DNA from: Sphingobacterium phlebotomi
GTDB taxonomy: Bacteria; Bacteroidota; Bacteroidia; Sphingobacteriales; Sphingobacteriaceae
Length of the DNA: 64,000 nt
Direction of reading: 5' to 3'
NCBI RefSeq assembly: GCF_008180195.1
Contig: NZ_VTAV01000003.1
Coordinates: 248,001 to 312,000 of the forward strand
In this document: positions 25,556-35,231 of the stretch, one piece after another
Position numbering within the stretch: the stretch's first letter is position 1
Layout: each line of letters starts with the position of its first letter
Notes under the pieces: generated by a model
Database searches by the model: none
Seen by the model: the letters and a program-made list of their open reading frames with translations, nothing else
What the model was told of the DNA's origin: nothing
Translations under genes and position numbers: made by a program

Positions 25556-26431
25556 ATGTTTGGTTCTAAATTAGATATATTCAAAAAAGAATGGCTTGAC
25601 GTCGTTTTTGCGAATAGAAATAAAGAGTATGGTGCCTACGACTTGCGGAAGTTCGCTCCAAAGGCAACCAATGTGGCTCTATTTTCGATTGTCTCGATTG
25701 TTCTTGTTTTGAGTGCTCCAAAAATGTTTAACATTAAAGTATTTCCGGATAAGCCAGTGGAGGAAGCGCCCGTGATAACGGAAGTGACACTGGAAGATTT
25801 GGATATACCGGAGCCTGAAGAAGAGGAAGAAGAACCACTTCCACAAGAGGAAGAACCACCTCAGCGTATCGCACAGGAGCCACCAGCAGAAGATTTGGTG
25901 CGTTTCCCGGAGCCGAAGGTGGTGCCTGAAAGTCAGGTAAAAGAGGAAGTGGTCTCGCAAGAGGAAATTAAGAAAGAAAATAAAACACCGGCTCGTATTA
26001 CCTTAAAAGGTACAAAAGGAGCATCAGGTGTACCTACGGGAGAGTTTGGTCCGAAGAAAGTGGAAGGGCAGATTACAGGTAGTGCTACCGGAGATCCGGA
26101 TGGTGGTGCAGATAAGATCTTTACAGCGGTAGAAGTGAACCCTGAACCGCATGGTGGTTTGAACGCTTTCCGCGAGTGGGTAGGACGTAACTATAGCTAT
26201 CCGCAAGGAGCTATTGATGCGGGTGTAAAAGGACAGGTTGTTGTTTCTTTCGTAGTAGAGCGTGACGGTAGCTTGACGGACATTAAGGTGGTAAAAGACT
26301 TATCATATGGTACCGGTACAGCAGCTGTGAATGTGTTGAAAAAAGCGAAACCTTGGAAACCGGGTATTCAGAACGGTCGTCCAGTACGTGTAGCATACAC
26401 ATTGCCTATTACATTGAACCTTCAGCAATAA
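25556..26431 (+). CDS. tonB: TonB energy transducer
   Basis: 291 residues. A cytoplasmic start with NRNKEYGAYDLRK, typical of Bacteroidota TonB, one membrane helix near 40-60, a Glu/Pro-rich periplasmic spacer (about 75-145), and the C-terminal TonB domain (about 200-291) with YPQGAIDAGVKGQVVVSFVV and the terminal RVAYTLPITLNL. It spans the periplasm and contacts TonB boxes such as that of the SusC protein at 16560-19583. Confidence 0.96.
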   Translation: MFGSKLDIFKKEWLDVVFANRNKEYGAYDLRKFAPKATNVALFSIVSIVLVLSAPKMFNIKVFPDKPVEEAPVITEVTLEDLDIPEPEEEEEEPLPQEEEPPQRIAQEPPAEDLVRFPEPKVVPESQVKEEVVSQEEIKKENKTPARITLKGTKGASGVPTGEFGPKKVEGQITGSATGDPDGGADKIFTAVEVNPEPHGGLNAFREWVGRNYSYPQGAIDAGVKGQVVVSFVVERDGSLTDIKVVKDLSYGTGTAAVNVLKKAKPWKPGIQNGRPVRVAYTLPITLNLQQ

Positions 26432-26433
26432 GC

Positions 26434-26667
26434 ATGAGTGGTTTGCGTAACAACACAAGAAAATTTAGTCAGAAATCGCCAACAAAGCGATTTCTGTCTA
26501 TTTTGGGCCTGGCGATGTTTGCCTTTTATTTTATTTTGGGCGTTCTGATTATCTTTTGGGATAAATTGCCATTGGATATCGACCCCACGTATAAAAATAT
26601 GTTTGGCATCCTGCTCATTGTTTATTCTTTTTTGCGCTTCGCTCGTTTATGGCAGAATAATTTTTGA
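26434..26667 (+). CDS. Small two-helix membrane protein
   Basis: 77 residues from the ATG at 26434, two bases after the tonB stop; a longer frame running back into tonB (26353) is less likely. A basic start (NNTRKFSQKSPTKRF) is followed by two hydrophobic segments near 21-43 and 53-70. Its stop overlaps the start of the next gene, so it is translated as part of the operon. The family is conserved in this place in Sphingobacteria as far as I recall, but no function is known. Confidence 0.75.
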   Translation: MSGLRNNTRKFSQKSPTKRFLSILGLAMFAFYFILGVLIIFWDKLPLDIDPTYKNMFGILLIVYSFLRFARLWQNNF

Positions 26668-27632
26668 TGAAACAGATAATTAACATAAGCATTCTAGTCA
26701 TTGTGCTACTGAGCATGGTCGGATGCTCCCGGTGTTCTCGGACAGAGAAGAAAGATTTTTCCGTGGACGATACCTCGGCGGTAAACAAGACCGGATCAAA
26801 GGAGGATATCTTAGTAGGGGTGCTTCATGTCGCTGTGGATGAAACGATTTATCCGCTAATAAAGGAACAGGAAGAGGTTTTTTTATCGGCATATCCGAAT
26901 GCAAGATTGAACCTTGTAGTGAAGCCGGAGCTATTGGCTATCCGGGAATTGTTGTCTCAGGAGGCTGGTGTGGCGGTATTAGCACGGGAACTAAATGAAA
27001 CGGAGAATGATTATTTTAAGAATCGCTCCATTAAACCCCGCATATTTCCAGTATGGACAGATGCGATTGTGGCCATCAATAATACTAAACAGGTAGATAC
27101 GACCGTTACTATTGAGTATTTGGTTGACGCAATGAAAGGAGCAAGTACCGATCGAAAAAAAATTGTTTTTGATAATCTTAATTCCAGTACATTTAGGCAC
27201 TTGAAAGAACTGGGTAAAGTGGAAAAAGTAGCGTCTAATTTTGTAGAAGCAGAAGATGGTAGCAAAAGGGTGCTGGAAGCGGTAGCGAACGATCCGGAAA
27301 AAATTGGGATTTTGGGATATAATGTCTATTTAGATTTGATTTCCTCGTTTCCAAATAAAAATAATATTCGTATCTTGAGCGTGCAGAATACGATAGGCGA
27401 GACGGCGGATAATAAATATTATAAGCCTAATCAGTCCACCATTGCTGCAGAGCAATATCCACTGCGCCGTACATTTTACGTCCAGAACTATCAACCTAAT
27501 TTAGGGTTGGGGATAGGTTTTTCTGCGTTTTTGACTGGTGATCGGGGCCAACGTATCGTATTGAAATCGGGCCTGGTGCCTGCGACCATGCCGGGGCGCG
27601 ACATCATTATAAGGGATGATATCTCTTTGTGA
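26667..27632 (+). CDS. PstS-like periplasmic binding lipoprotein
   Basis: 321 residues from the ATG at 26667, which overlaps the previous stop (TGATG). Lipoprotein signal with MVGC (Cys20). The rest resembles the PstS/type-2 periplasmic-binding fold: LHVAVDETIYPLIKEQEEVF, a central EYLVDAMKG, and a C-terminal QRIVLKSGLVPATMPGR, which is the usual PstS end. No pstC, pstA or pstB genes follow, so phosphate import is doubtful. Its place in the TonB operon suggests an envelope function. Confidence 0.82.
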   Translation: MKQIINISILVIVLLSMVGCSRCSRTEKKDFSVDDTSAVNKTGSKEDILVGVLHVAVDETIYPLIKEQEEVFLSAYPNARLNLVVKPELLAIRELLSQEAGVAVLARELNETENDYFKNRSIKPRIFPVWTDAIVAINNTKQVDTTVTIEYLVDAMKGASTDRKKIVFDNLNSSTFRHLKELGKVEKVASNFVEAEDGSKRVLEAVANDPEKIGILGYNVYLDLISSFPNKNNIRILSVQNTIGETADNKYYKPNQSTIAAEQYPLRRTFYVQNYQPNLGLGIGFSAFLTGDRGQRIVLKSGLVPATMPGRDIIIRDDISL

Positions 27633-27774
27633 TTAAACATTTATAGCATTAGAGTAGTCAAAATAAAAGATGCGGGTGAAATATAAAAAATCGTGCAATT
27701 CATTGAAAATTGCGATATTTCGTATTAAATTCGTGATAGATAATTAAAAAGGAAAAATAGAACACAAATAGATT

Positions 27775-29520
27775 ATGACAAAAAGCAAATTATTTTTAAG
27801 TCTATTATTGGCGGGTACAATAGGATCTGTAAGTGCACAAAGCTTAAAAGATGCGAAAGCTGCTATAGATGAGGAGAAATATGATGAAGCAAAAGGTATG
27901 CTTCAGAATTTGGTGGAGAAGAAAGCGAGAGATGGTGAGAACTGGTTTTATCTTGGACAGATCCATTTGATCAATGATAAAATTGATTCTGCTGAATACG
28001 TGTTTAACCAAGGTGTGACGAATGCCCCTAAAGAGAAATTGAATAATGTAGGGTTGGGTATTGTTGATTTGATGAAGGGTGACAAGGCGGCGGCTGAAAC
28101 AAAATTATCAACAGCTGTTTCTGATTTAGGTAGAAAGGAATATTTACCGCTGCTTTATATCGGACAAGCTTATATTAAAGCGCCGGAACCTGATTATACA
28201 AAAGCAATCGAATATCTAACACAGGCGAAAGAGAAAAACCAGAAAGATCCAGACATATTGATCGCTTTAGGTGACGCATATGCTGGTATGGGTGAAAGTA
28301 GTCAGGCATTTGTAAGTTACCGCGATGCAGAGTATCTTGATGAGAGCTTATTGGCTCCCAAAATTGGACAGGCTTTGATTTCGAGAAGAGCGCAGGCTTA
28401 CGACGTAGTCATCGAATCGTTGACGAAGTTGTCGAGTGAGAATCCGGATTATGCACCACTTTACCGTGAGCTTGCGGAGACGTATTACTTATCTTCGTTG
28501 AAATTGACGGACGATGATGACAGTTACCGTGAAATTAACCAGAAGGCGCTGGAATTTTATAAAAAATATCTAAGCTTGACAGGTGATGCTTCGGTGGAGG
28601 CAAAAACACGTTATGCCGACTTCTTGGTTTACTCTGGGAACTATGAGGAGTTGAAATCTGTTGCTGAGGAACTCGCTAATATGCCTGGTGTAGATGCTAA
28701 GGTTTACCGTTACTTGGGATATATTGCCTATAACCAAGATAAAGATTACGCGAAAGCTGCGGAAAACATGAATATCTTATTCGAAAAAGTGCAACCGGAA
28801 CGTTTGATTCCGCGTGACTATTTGTATGCTGGTTTAGCAAACTTGAGTGCTGGCGATTCGGCAAAAGGTGAAGAATTGTTGAAGCAAGCCGTAGAGAAGC
28901 AAACGGAAGAAGACAATTTGGAAACTGAAATTGCAGAAACTGCATTCGCTAAATATCAGGACGGTGAAGTAGAGGAAGCGGTTAAGATTTTCCGTATACC
29001 GGCCGCACAGGATTCATCTGATTATTACTACGATGCCAACTACTTCGTAGGTCTTGGTCAGTACACCAAAGGATCTAGATTGGTGTCTCCAGCAGAAGGT
29101 GAAGAAATAACACCGGAGTTGGGTGTACAGAAAATTGCAGAAGCAAAACCGGCACTTGATGAAGCGGTAAAATCATTCGGCATCGTTATCGCAACGGATA
29201 AGGAGGATGTAAAAAAGAAATATTTAGTGAACTCGTTGTACTACAAAGGTCTATCCGAACTTGCATTGGATGGGGTGATGTATGATCCTGAAAATGCGAA
29301 AGGTCTGTTTGTAGATTCTTTCACCAGATTGCTACAAGAAGCACAAGGTTCAGAAATACCTGAAACGACGTTAAACTCCTATATCGTTGACGCAAATAAC
29401 TACTTGGGGTACTACTTTTATTTGAAAGGTGAAACGGAAAAAGCGAAGATGCATTTCCAGGAAACTATTAAGTTTAGTCCGGATGATGAGTTTGCGGGAC
29501 AATTCGTTGATCAACTGTAA
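27775..29520 (+). CDS. Tetratricopeptide-repeat exported protein
   Basis: 581 residues with signal peptide cleaved about after SVSAQ (residue 22). Repeated TPR-like helix pairs follow across the whole protein, for example KYDEAKGMLQNLVEKKARDGENWFYLG and, near the end, YYFYLKGETEKAKMHF. Only shorter pieces of each repeat are given here. It is probably a periplasmic scaffold that binds other proteins. It follows the PstS-like gene by 142 bp in the TonB operon region and ends at a terminator. Confidence 0.85.
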   Translation: MTKSKLFLSLLLAGTIGSVSAQSLKDAKAAIDEEKYDEAKGMLQNLVEKKARDGENWFYLGQIHLINDKIDSAEYVFNQGVTNAPKEKLNNVGLGIVDLMKGDKAAAETKLSTAVSDLGRKEYLPLLYIGQAYIKAPEPDYTKAIEYLTQAKEKNQKDPDILIALGDAYAGMGESSQAFVSYRDAEYLDESLLAPKIGQALISRRAQAYDVVIESLTKLSSENPDYAPLYRELAETYYLSSLKLTDDDDSYREINQKALEFYKKYLSLTGDASVEAKTRYADFLVYSGNYEELKSVAEELANMPGVDAKVYRYLGYIAYNQDKDYAKAAENMNILFEKVQPERLIPRDYLYAGLANLSAGDSAKGEELLKQAVEKQTEEDNLETEIAETAFAKYQDGEVEEAVKIFRIPAAQDSSDYYYDANYFVGLGQYTKGSRLVSPAEGEEITPELGVQKIAEAKPALDEAVKSFGIVIATDKEDVKKKYLVNSLYYKGLSELALDGVMYDPENAKGLFVDSFTRLLQEAQGSEIPETTLNSYIVDANNYLGYYFYLKGETEKAKMHFQETIKFSPDDEFAGQFVDQL

Positions 29521-29543
29521 TTTAGAATCATAACAAATAAGAA

Positions 29544-29569
29544 AGGGGCTGCTTGCAGCTCCTTTTTTT
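29544..29569 (+). terminator. Rho-independent terminator of the TonB operon
   Basis: Stem GGGGCTGC with GCAGCTCC (29545-29552 and 29555-29562, one G-U pair) and a following run of seven T. Confidence 0.85.
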
Positions 29570-29583
29570 GTGGTGAAAAGTGA

Positions 29584-29591
29584 TATATTTG
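29584..29591 (+). promoter_or_regulatory. Possible -7 box for the nuo operon
   Basis: TATATTTG matches TAnnTTTG exactly and lies 30 bases before the nuoA ATG. A TTTG at 29567-29570 inside the preceding terminator's T-run is closer (13 bases) than usual. Confidence 0.45.
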
Positions 29592-29621
29592 TTAGGAAGA
29601 GAAAAGTAATAAACTGATTTT

Positions 29622-30002
29622 ATGGAAAGTGTAAACTTAGAAAGCGCTCCAATAGATTATATACCTATCCTGATACAGTTAGGTGTGGCCGTTGCATTCG
29701 GTGTTTTAACCATTGTCGGCACGCATTTGATTGGACCCAAAGTCCGTACAGAGAACAAACTAGGGGCCTTTGAATCGGGGGTGGAGGTAATAGGCAATGC
29801 GAGACAGCCTTTTTCCGTAAAGTATTTTATGGCGGCCATCTTGTTTGTCGTTTTTGACGTAGAGGTCATATTTATGTATCCTTGGGCGGTTAATTTTAGA
29901 GAGATGGGTATGGATGGTCTATGGAAAATGGGGATTTTTCTAGGTATTGTGGTCCTCGGTCTGATCTATGAAGTGAAACGCGGTGCATTGGATTGGGATT
30001 AG
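29622..30002 (+). CDS. nuoA: NADH-quinone oxidoreductase subunit A
   Basis: 126 residues, three membrane helices. Seen: ENKLGAFESGVEVIGNARQPFSVKYF, of which the core is FESGVEVIGNAR, and FVVFDVEVIFMYPWAV, the conserved second helix with acidic residues. It belongs to the membrane arm of complex I near the quinone site. First of fourteen nuo genes in order A to N. Confidence 0.97.
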   Translation: MESVNLESAPIDYIPILIQLGVAVAFGVLTIVGTHLIGPKVRTENKLGAFESGVEVIGNARQPFSVKYFMAAILFVVFDVEVIFMYPWAVNFREMGMDGLWKMGIFLGIVVLGLIYEVKRGALDWD

Positions 30003-30030
30003 TGTTAATTTGTAAAACAAAATCAAAGTC

Positions 30031-30585
30031 ATGAGTAAAGTGACATTGGCAGAAGCACCTCCGGGTGTAGAAGGGGCGGGATTTTTTGCGACCTCTTTAG
30101 ATAAAGTGATCGGTTTGGCAAGATCGAACTCCCTATGGCCACTTCCGTTTGCGACTTCGTGTTGTGGGATTGAGTTTATGGCGACCATGGGGTCTACATA
30201 CGATTTGGCACGTTTCGGTGCCGAGCGCCCGAGCTTTTCACCAAGACAGGCTGATATGCTGCTGGTCATGGGAACGATAGCAAAAAAAATGGCGCCCGTA
30301 TTAAAACAGGTTTATATCCAGATGGCGGAACCTCGTTGGGTAATAGCTGTCGGTGCCTGTGCCTCCAGTGGGGGGATTTTTGACACCTATTCGGTACTGC
30401 AGGGGATAGATGAGATTATTCCGGTGGACGTATATGTTCCTGGTTGCCCTCCACGTCCCGAGGCTATATTAGACGGTGTGTTGAAATTACAGGAAATTGT
30501 GAAGAATGAATCTTTGAACCGCCGGAACACACCGGAATATAAGGCTTTGTTGGAAAAATACGGAATAGTGACAGACAATGGATAA
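30031..30585 (+). CDS. nuoB: NADH-quinone oxidoreductase subunit B
   Basis: 184 residues. Carries iron-sulfur cluster N2: the tandem Cys44-Cys45 in [10 protein letters not shown], then Cys in VGACASSGG and in VPGCPPRPE. It passes electrons to quinone at the junction of the peripheral and membrane arms. Overlaps nuoC by eight bases. Confidence 0.97.
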   Translation: MSKVTLAEAPPGVEGAGFFATSLDKVIGLARSNSLWPLPFATSCCGIEFMATMGSTYDLARFGAERPSFSPRQADMLLVMGTIAKKMAPVLKQVYIQMAEPRWVIAVGACASSGGIFDTYSVLQGIDEIIPVDVYVPGCPPRPEAILDGVLKLQEIVKNESLNRRNTPEYKALLEKYGIVTDNG

Positions 30586-31081
30586 ACTGGATAATCAAAT
30601 CGTAATACATCATTTGCGGGAGAAGTTTGGGGAGCAGGTGCGTGTAATAGCGGAGCCGCATGGTTTACTGACGGTGGCGACGGAAGCAGAGACTATCCTG
30701 GATTTGCTTGCTTTTGTAAAGGATGATGCGCAATTACGTTTTAACTACTTAACAGATATTACGGCTGTGCATTACCCGAATGAAGACCGGGATTTCTGTG
30801 TGGTGTACCATCTGCACAATCTGTTGCAGAATCTGCGTCTACGGATAAAGGTCTTTGTTAGCGGACCTACGCCAGCGATTCCGTCGGCTACCTCGCTATG
30901 GAACGGAGCCAATTGGATGGAACGTGAAACGTATGATTTTTTTGGGATACTGTTTGAAGGACATCCCGATTTGCGGCGTATTCTGAATATGGACGAATTA
31001 GAGGTATTCCCGATGCGTAAGGAATATCCGCTCGAAGACCCGAACAGGGTGGATAAAAAAGATTTTTATTTTGGACGTTAA
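30578..31081 (+). CDS. nuoC: NADH-quinone oxidoreductase subunit C
   Basis: 167 residues. Characteristic stretches are [36 protein letters not shown] (core [10 protein letters not shown]) and the end RKEYPLEDP. Structural subunit next to NuoD, here a separate gene rather than the NuoCD fusion of enterobacteria. Its start overlaps the nuoB stop. Confidence 0.96.
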   Translation: MDKLDNQIVIHHLREKFGEQVRVIAEPHGLLTVATEAETILDLLAFVKDDAQLRFNYLTDITAVHYPNEDRDFCVVYHLHNLLQNLRLRIKVFVSGPTPAIPSATSLWNGANWMERETYDFFGILFEGHPDLRRILNMDELEVFPMRKEYPLEDPNRVDKKDFYFGR

Positions 31082-31099
31082 ATCCTAGAGGAGAGTAAG

Positions 31100-32335
31100 A
31101 TGAGTAAACCGATAACCAAGATAACACCAAATGCAGCCGTATTCTTTGACAACGATCCGCAGGATGAGTTGATCACCCTCAATATCGGACCTACGCACCC
31201 CGCCACGCATGGAGTGTTCCAAAATGTGGTACAGATTGACGGGGAACGCATTGTGAGCGGAGTGTCTACGATAGGTTATATACACCGGGCTTTTGAGAAA
31301 ATTGCAGAGCACCGTCCTTTTTACCAAATAACACCGCTGACGGATAGACTGAACTATTGTTCGTCTCCAATAAATAATATGGGATGGCACATGACGGTGG
31401 AGAAATTGCTGGACATCGAGCTACCAAAGCGGGTGCAGTATATGCGGGTTATTGTGATGGAATTGGCGCGTATTGCAGACCATATTATCTGTAACGGTAT
31501 CTTGGGAGTGGATACTGGAGCTTTCTCGGGATTCCTCTATGTGATGCAAGAACGGGAGTTTATATACGAAATTTATGAAGAGATATGTGGATCGCGCTTA
31601 ACCACCAATATTGGACGTGTCGGCGGTTTCGAACGTGATTTTAACGAAATTGCGTTCCGTAAGATAGAAGAGTTTCTCAAACGTTTCCCGCCCGTGCTGA
31701 AAGAATTTGAAAACCTATTTGTCCGTAACCGGATATTTATTGAGCGTACGTCCGGTGTAGCAGCCGTTACGCCGGAAGCTGCTTTGGATTACAGCTGGTC
31801 TGGCCCTATTCTTCGCGCAACGGGTGTAGATTACGATGTACGTGCTACGGCGCCGTATTCTTCGTATGAAGAATTTGAGTTTGATGTTCCCGTAGGAACA
31901 AATGGGGATGTGTATGATCGTTTCATGGTACGCAATGATGAAATGTGGCAATCGCTGCGCATCATCGAACAGGCGTTGGAAAAGATAAAAAAAGAACCTG
32001 CAGGGGTATTTCATGCCGATGTGCCGGAATTTTATTTGCCGCCGAAGGAGCAGGTATATACCAATATGGAAGCGCTTATTTATCACTTTAAAATTGTGAT
32101 GGGTGAATGGGAAACACCAAAATCCGAGGTTTACCACGCGGTAGAAGGTGCAAATGGCGAGTTGGGATTCTATCTTATCCACGACGGAGGGCGTACACCT
32201 TATCGCTTACATTTTAGGAGACCGTCTTTCGTCAATTATCAGATGTTTGCACCCATGAGCAGTGGGATGTTGATTTCTGACGCGATTATCAATATGAGTA
32301 GTTTAAACGTTATTGCAGGAGAATTAGATGCTTAG
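31100..32335 (+). CDS. nuoD: NADH-quinone oxidoreductase subunit D
   Basis: 411 residues. Contains LNIGPTHPATHGVFQ (quinone-site His pair), YIHRAFEKIAEHR, DRLNYCSSPINN, and the end DAIINMSSLNVIAGELDA, of which NVIAGELD is conserved. With NuoB it forms the quinone-binding pocket. Follows nuoC by 18 bp. Confidence 0.97.
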   Translation: MSKPITKITPNAAVFFDNDPQDELITLNIGPTHPATHGVFQNVVQIDGERIVSGVSTIGYIHRAFEKIAEHRPFYQITPLTDRLNYCSSPINNMGWHMTVEKLLDIELPKRVQYMRVIVMELARIADHIICNGILGVDTGAFSGFLYVMQEREFIYEIYEEICGSRLTTNIGRVGGFERDFNEIAFRKIEEFLKRFPPVLKEFENLFVRNRIFIERTSGVAAVTPEAALDYSWSGPILRATGVDYDVRATAPYSSYEEFEFDVPVGTNGDVYDRFMVRNDEMWQSLRIIEQALEKIKKEPAGVFHADVPEFYLPPKEQVYTNMEALIYHFKIVMGEWETPKSEVYHAVEGANGELGFYLIHDGGRTPYRLHFRRPSFVNYQMFAPMSSGMLISDAIINMSSLNVIAGELDA

Positions 32336-32852
32336 TGTTAAAGAAAATATGATAGTGGAGTTTAGTGCACCTTTGCTGGAGAAGTTCGCTGAAGTGGTAG
32401 CGCGCTATCCGGAAGGAAGGCAGAAATCAGCACTTCTACCTATCTTACACCTGGTGCAGGCTGAATATGGTTGGCTAAGTGTGGATGCGATGGACAAGGT
32501 CGCTGCTTATCTGGATATACGGCCTATTGAGGTTTACGAGGTTGCCACATTTTATACGATGTTTTTTCTGCAACCCAAAGGCAAATACGTGTTGGAGATT
32601 TGCCGTACAGGGCCTTGTTGTTTAGTGGGGGCTGAGCGTATGATGCAACATGTGGAAGAGAAGCTGGGCGTGAAAGAGGGAGAAGTAACGGCGGATGGTC
32701 TGTTTTCTTGGAGAGGTGTGGAGTGTCTTGCAGCTTGTGGTTTTGCCCCTGTATTGCAGATTGGCCCGGAGTACACGTTTTATGAAAACTTGACGGAAGA
32801 GAAAGTAGATCTGTTGATTGATGAATTGAAGCAAAAAGCACAAACGAAATAA
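32328..32852 (+). CDS. nuoE: NADH-quinone oxidoreductase subunit E
   Basis: 174 residues from the ATG at 32328, overlapping nuoD by eight bases; Met8 (32349) is an alternative start. It is thioredoxin-like and holds a 2Fe-2S cluster with the Cys pairs in CRTGPCCLVGAE and CLAACGFAPVLQI. Part of the NADH-oxidising tip with NuoF and NuoG. Confidence 0.96.
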   Translation: MLSVKENMIVEFSAPLLEKFAEVVARYPEGRQKSALLPILHLVQAEYGWLSVDAMDKVAAYLDIRPIEVYEVATFYTMFFLQPKGKYVLEICRTGPCCLVGAERMMQHVEEKLGVKEGEVTADGLFSWRGVECLAACGFAPVLQIGPEYTFYENLTEEKVDLLIDELKQKAQTK

Positions 32853-32854
32853 GT

Positions 32855-34195
32855 ATGGCACGTAAGTTATTGTTGGCACATATCGATGTTCCGGGGATCA
32901 ATACTTTTGAGGTTTATCGTCAAAAGGGGGGCTATCGTGCAGTAGAAAAAGCACTCAAGACGATGTCGCCGGACGATGTGGTGGAGGAAGTAAAGAAATC
33001 CGGACTTCGTGGACGTGGTGGTGCAGGATTCCCTACGGGGATGAAGTGGGGCTTTCTGGCGAAGCCGGAGGGTGTTCCACGTTATTTAGTCTGCAATGGC
33101 GATGAGTCGGAACCCGGCACATTTAAGGATCGGTTTCTGATGACGCATATTCCACACGCGCTAGTGGAAGGTATGATCGTCTCTAGCTACGCGTTGGGCG
33201 CGAATACCGCTTATATCTATATCCGGGGAGAAATGATGCCGCAAATCCGTATCGTCGAAAAAGCGATCGCGGAGGCAAAAGCAGCGGGTTTTCTGGGCAA
33301 AGATATATTGGGTACAGGCTATGATTTAGAGATACATGTTCAACCTGGTGGGGGAGCTTATATCTGTGGGGAAGAGACGGCTCTATTGGAATCGTTGGAA
33401 GGTGAACGGGGAAATCCACGGATTAAACCCCCTTTTCCTGCGGTAGCTGGTCTATACGGTTGTCCCACCGTGGTCAACAACGTAGAATCGATTGCTGCAA
33501 CCGTACCGATCGTGAACGATGGTGGCGAAGAATATGCGAAAATCGGTATAGAGCGCAGTACAGGTACGAAGTTGATCTCCGCAGGCGGTAATCTGGTGCG
33601 TCCGGGGGTATATGAAATTGAAATGGGCTTGCCCATGGAAGAATTTATCTATTCCGAGGAATATTGTGGTGGTATAGCGAATGGTAAACGTTTGAAAGCG
33701 GTGGTTGCCGGCGGTTCGTCGGTGCCAATTTTGCCAACCCATCTCGCTTTGAAAACAGCAAAAGGAGAACCTCGATTAATGACTTATGAGTCGTTGGCGG
33801 ATGGTGGTTTTGTAACGGGTACAGCGATGGGTTCGGGCGGATTTATTGCGTTTGATGAGGATCAATGTATTGTGCGCAACACGCTGAACTTCACGCGATT
33901 TTATCATCACGAAAGTTGTGGACAATGTTCGCCTTGTCGCGAAGGAACCGGGTGGATGGAAAAAGTATTGCACAAAATCGAATACGGGCATGGAGACATG
34001 TCGGATATTGACTTGTTGTGGGATATCCAGCAGAAAATCGATGGGAATACCATTTGCCCGTTAGGAGATGCTTCGGCCTGGCCGGTAGCAAGTGCCATAC
34101 GGCATTTCCGGGATGAATTTGAATGGCATATTTTACATCCGGAAGAAGCACAGACAAGGAATTTTGGATTGGTGGGCGAAGCAGTGGAGAGTTAA
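32855..34195 (+). CDS. nuoF: NADH-quinone oxidoreductase subunit F
   Basis: 446 residues. GRGGAGFPTGMKWGF binds FMN and NADH, GGGAYICGEETALLESLEG is the second nucleotide part, and CGQCSPCREGTGW with a later Cys in TICPLGDA holds a 4Fe-4S cluster. It takes the hydride from NADH. Starts two bases after the nuoE stop. Confidence 0.97.
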   Translation: MARKLLLAHIDVPGINTFEVYRQKGGYRAVEKALKTMSPDDVVEEVKKSGLRGRGGAGFPTGMKWGFLAKPEGVPRYLVCNGDESEPGTFKDRFLMTHIPHALVEGMIVSSYALGANTAYIYIRGEMMPQIRIVEKAIAEAKAAGFLGKDILGTGYDLEIHVQPGGGAYICGEETALLESLEGERGNPRIKPPFPAVAGLYGCPTVVNNVESIAATVPIVNDGGEEYAKIGIERSTGTKLISAGGNLVRPGVYEIEMGLPMEEFIYSEEYCGGIANGKRLKAVVAGGSSVPILPTHLALKTAKGEPRLMTYESLADGGFVTGTAMGSGGFIAFDEDQCIVRNTLNFTRFYHHESCGQCSPCREGTGWMEKVLHKIEYGHGDMSDIDLLWDIQQKIDGNTICPLGDASAWPVASAIRHFRDEFEWHILHPEEAQTRNFGLVGEAVES

Positions 34196-34207
34196 AGAAA
34201 TAAACAA

Positions 34208-35218
34208 ATGGCAGACGAAAAATTTAAGGTAACGATAGATGGGATTCCGGTGGAGGTGGCACCGGGAACGACGATACTGAACGCGGCGCGTCAGATCGGT
34301 GGGGACATTGTGCCTCCTGCTATGTGCTACTACTCTACATTGGAGGGTAGTGGCGGAAAATGCCGTACGTGTTTGGTGAAGGTATCCAAAGGGTCAGAGA
34401 AAGACCCGCGTCCGATGCCCAAATTAGTTGCATCCTGTAGAACGACCGTTATGGACGGGATGGAAGTGCAGAATATCACATCACCGGATGTGTTGGAGGC
34501 GCGTAAAGGCGTGGTGGAGATGTTATTGATCAATCATCCATTGGATTGTCCCGTTTGTGATCAGGCGGGAGAGTGTAAGTTACAGGATTTAAGTTACGAC
34601 CATGGCGTGTCTCAAACACGATATGAATTTAAACGACGTACGTTTGACCCTATCGATATTGGCGATAAGATAAAACTACACATGAACCGCTGTATTTTAT
34701 GTTATCGTTGTGTGTTCGTGGCGGATCAGCTGACAGGAAAACGCGAGCATGGTGTCATTAATCGTGGTGACCATGCAGAAATATCTACTTTTATCGAGAA
34801 TGCATTGGACAATGATTTTATTGGGAACGTAATTGACGTATGCCCCGTAGGTGCATTGACCGATAAAACGTTCCGCTTTAAAAACCGTGTTTGGTTTACC
34901 AAACCGGTAGATGCACATCGAGATTGCCCGACGTGCTCCGGTAAGGTTACACTGTGGTATAAAGGCGAGGAAGTCTTACGTGTAACAGCCCGTAAAGATG
35001 AATATAATGAGGTGAAAGAGTTTATCTGCGATACTTGTCGTTTTGAGAAAAAGAAAACAGTTGATTGGGTATTGGAAGAGCCTACACCAATCAGCGAACA
35101 ATCGGTTATCGATTCCAATCACTACGACGTATTCAATCCGCCACCGGTGATAAAAAAGAATCTGCAGTTACAGGAAGCCAATGAAGAGCAACTGGCAAGG
35201 ACGGAACGTTTAAAATAA
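34208..35218 (+). CDS. nuoG: NADH-quinone oxidoreductase subunit G, short form
   Basis: 336 residues, far below the 700-900 of most NuoG. The ferredoxin domain has Cys40, 52, 55 and 77 for a 2Fe-2S cluster; then His110-Cys114-117-123 and Cys162-165-168-212 for two 4Fe-4S clusters, all intact. After residue 230 there is only the start of the molybdopterin-oxidoreductase part, with Cys240-243 and Cys274-277, and then a charged tail; the long molybdopterin-like domain is missing. No frameshift or second piece follows, since nuoH begins 14 bp later, so this looks like a genuine short form. Electron transfer to NuoI should be possible. Confidence 0.93.
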   Translation: MADEKFKVTIDGIPVEVAPGTTILNAARQIGGDIVPPAMCYYSTLEGSGGKCRTCLVKVSKGSEKDPRPMPKLVASCRTTVMDGMEVQNITSPDVLEARKGVVEMLLINHPLDCPVCDQAGECKLQDLSYDHGVSQTRYEFKRRTFDPIDIGDKIKLHMNRCILCYRCVFVADQLTGKREHGVINRGDHAEISTFIENALDNDFIGNVIDVCPVGALTDKTFRFKNRVWFTKPVDAHRDCPTCSGKVTLWYKGEEVLRVTARKDEYNEVKEFICDTCRFEKKKTVDWVLEEPTPISEQSVIDSNHYDVFNPPPVIKKNLQLQEANEEQLARTERLK

Positions 35219-35231
35219 GCAAAGGAAACAC

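Noticed and set aside
31715..32182. Open frame of 155 codons antisense to nuoD
   Set aside because: nuoD is certain; the antisense frame has no recognisable motif and no promoter or spacing that would support it.
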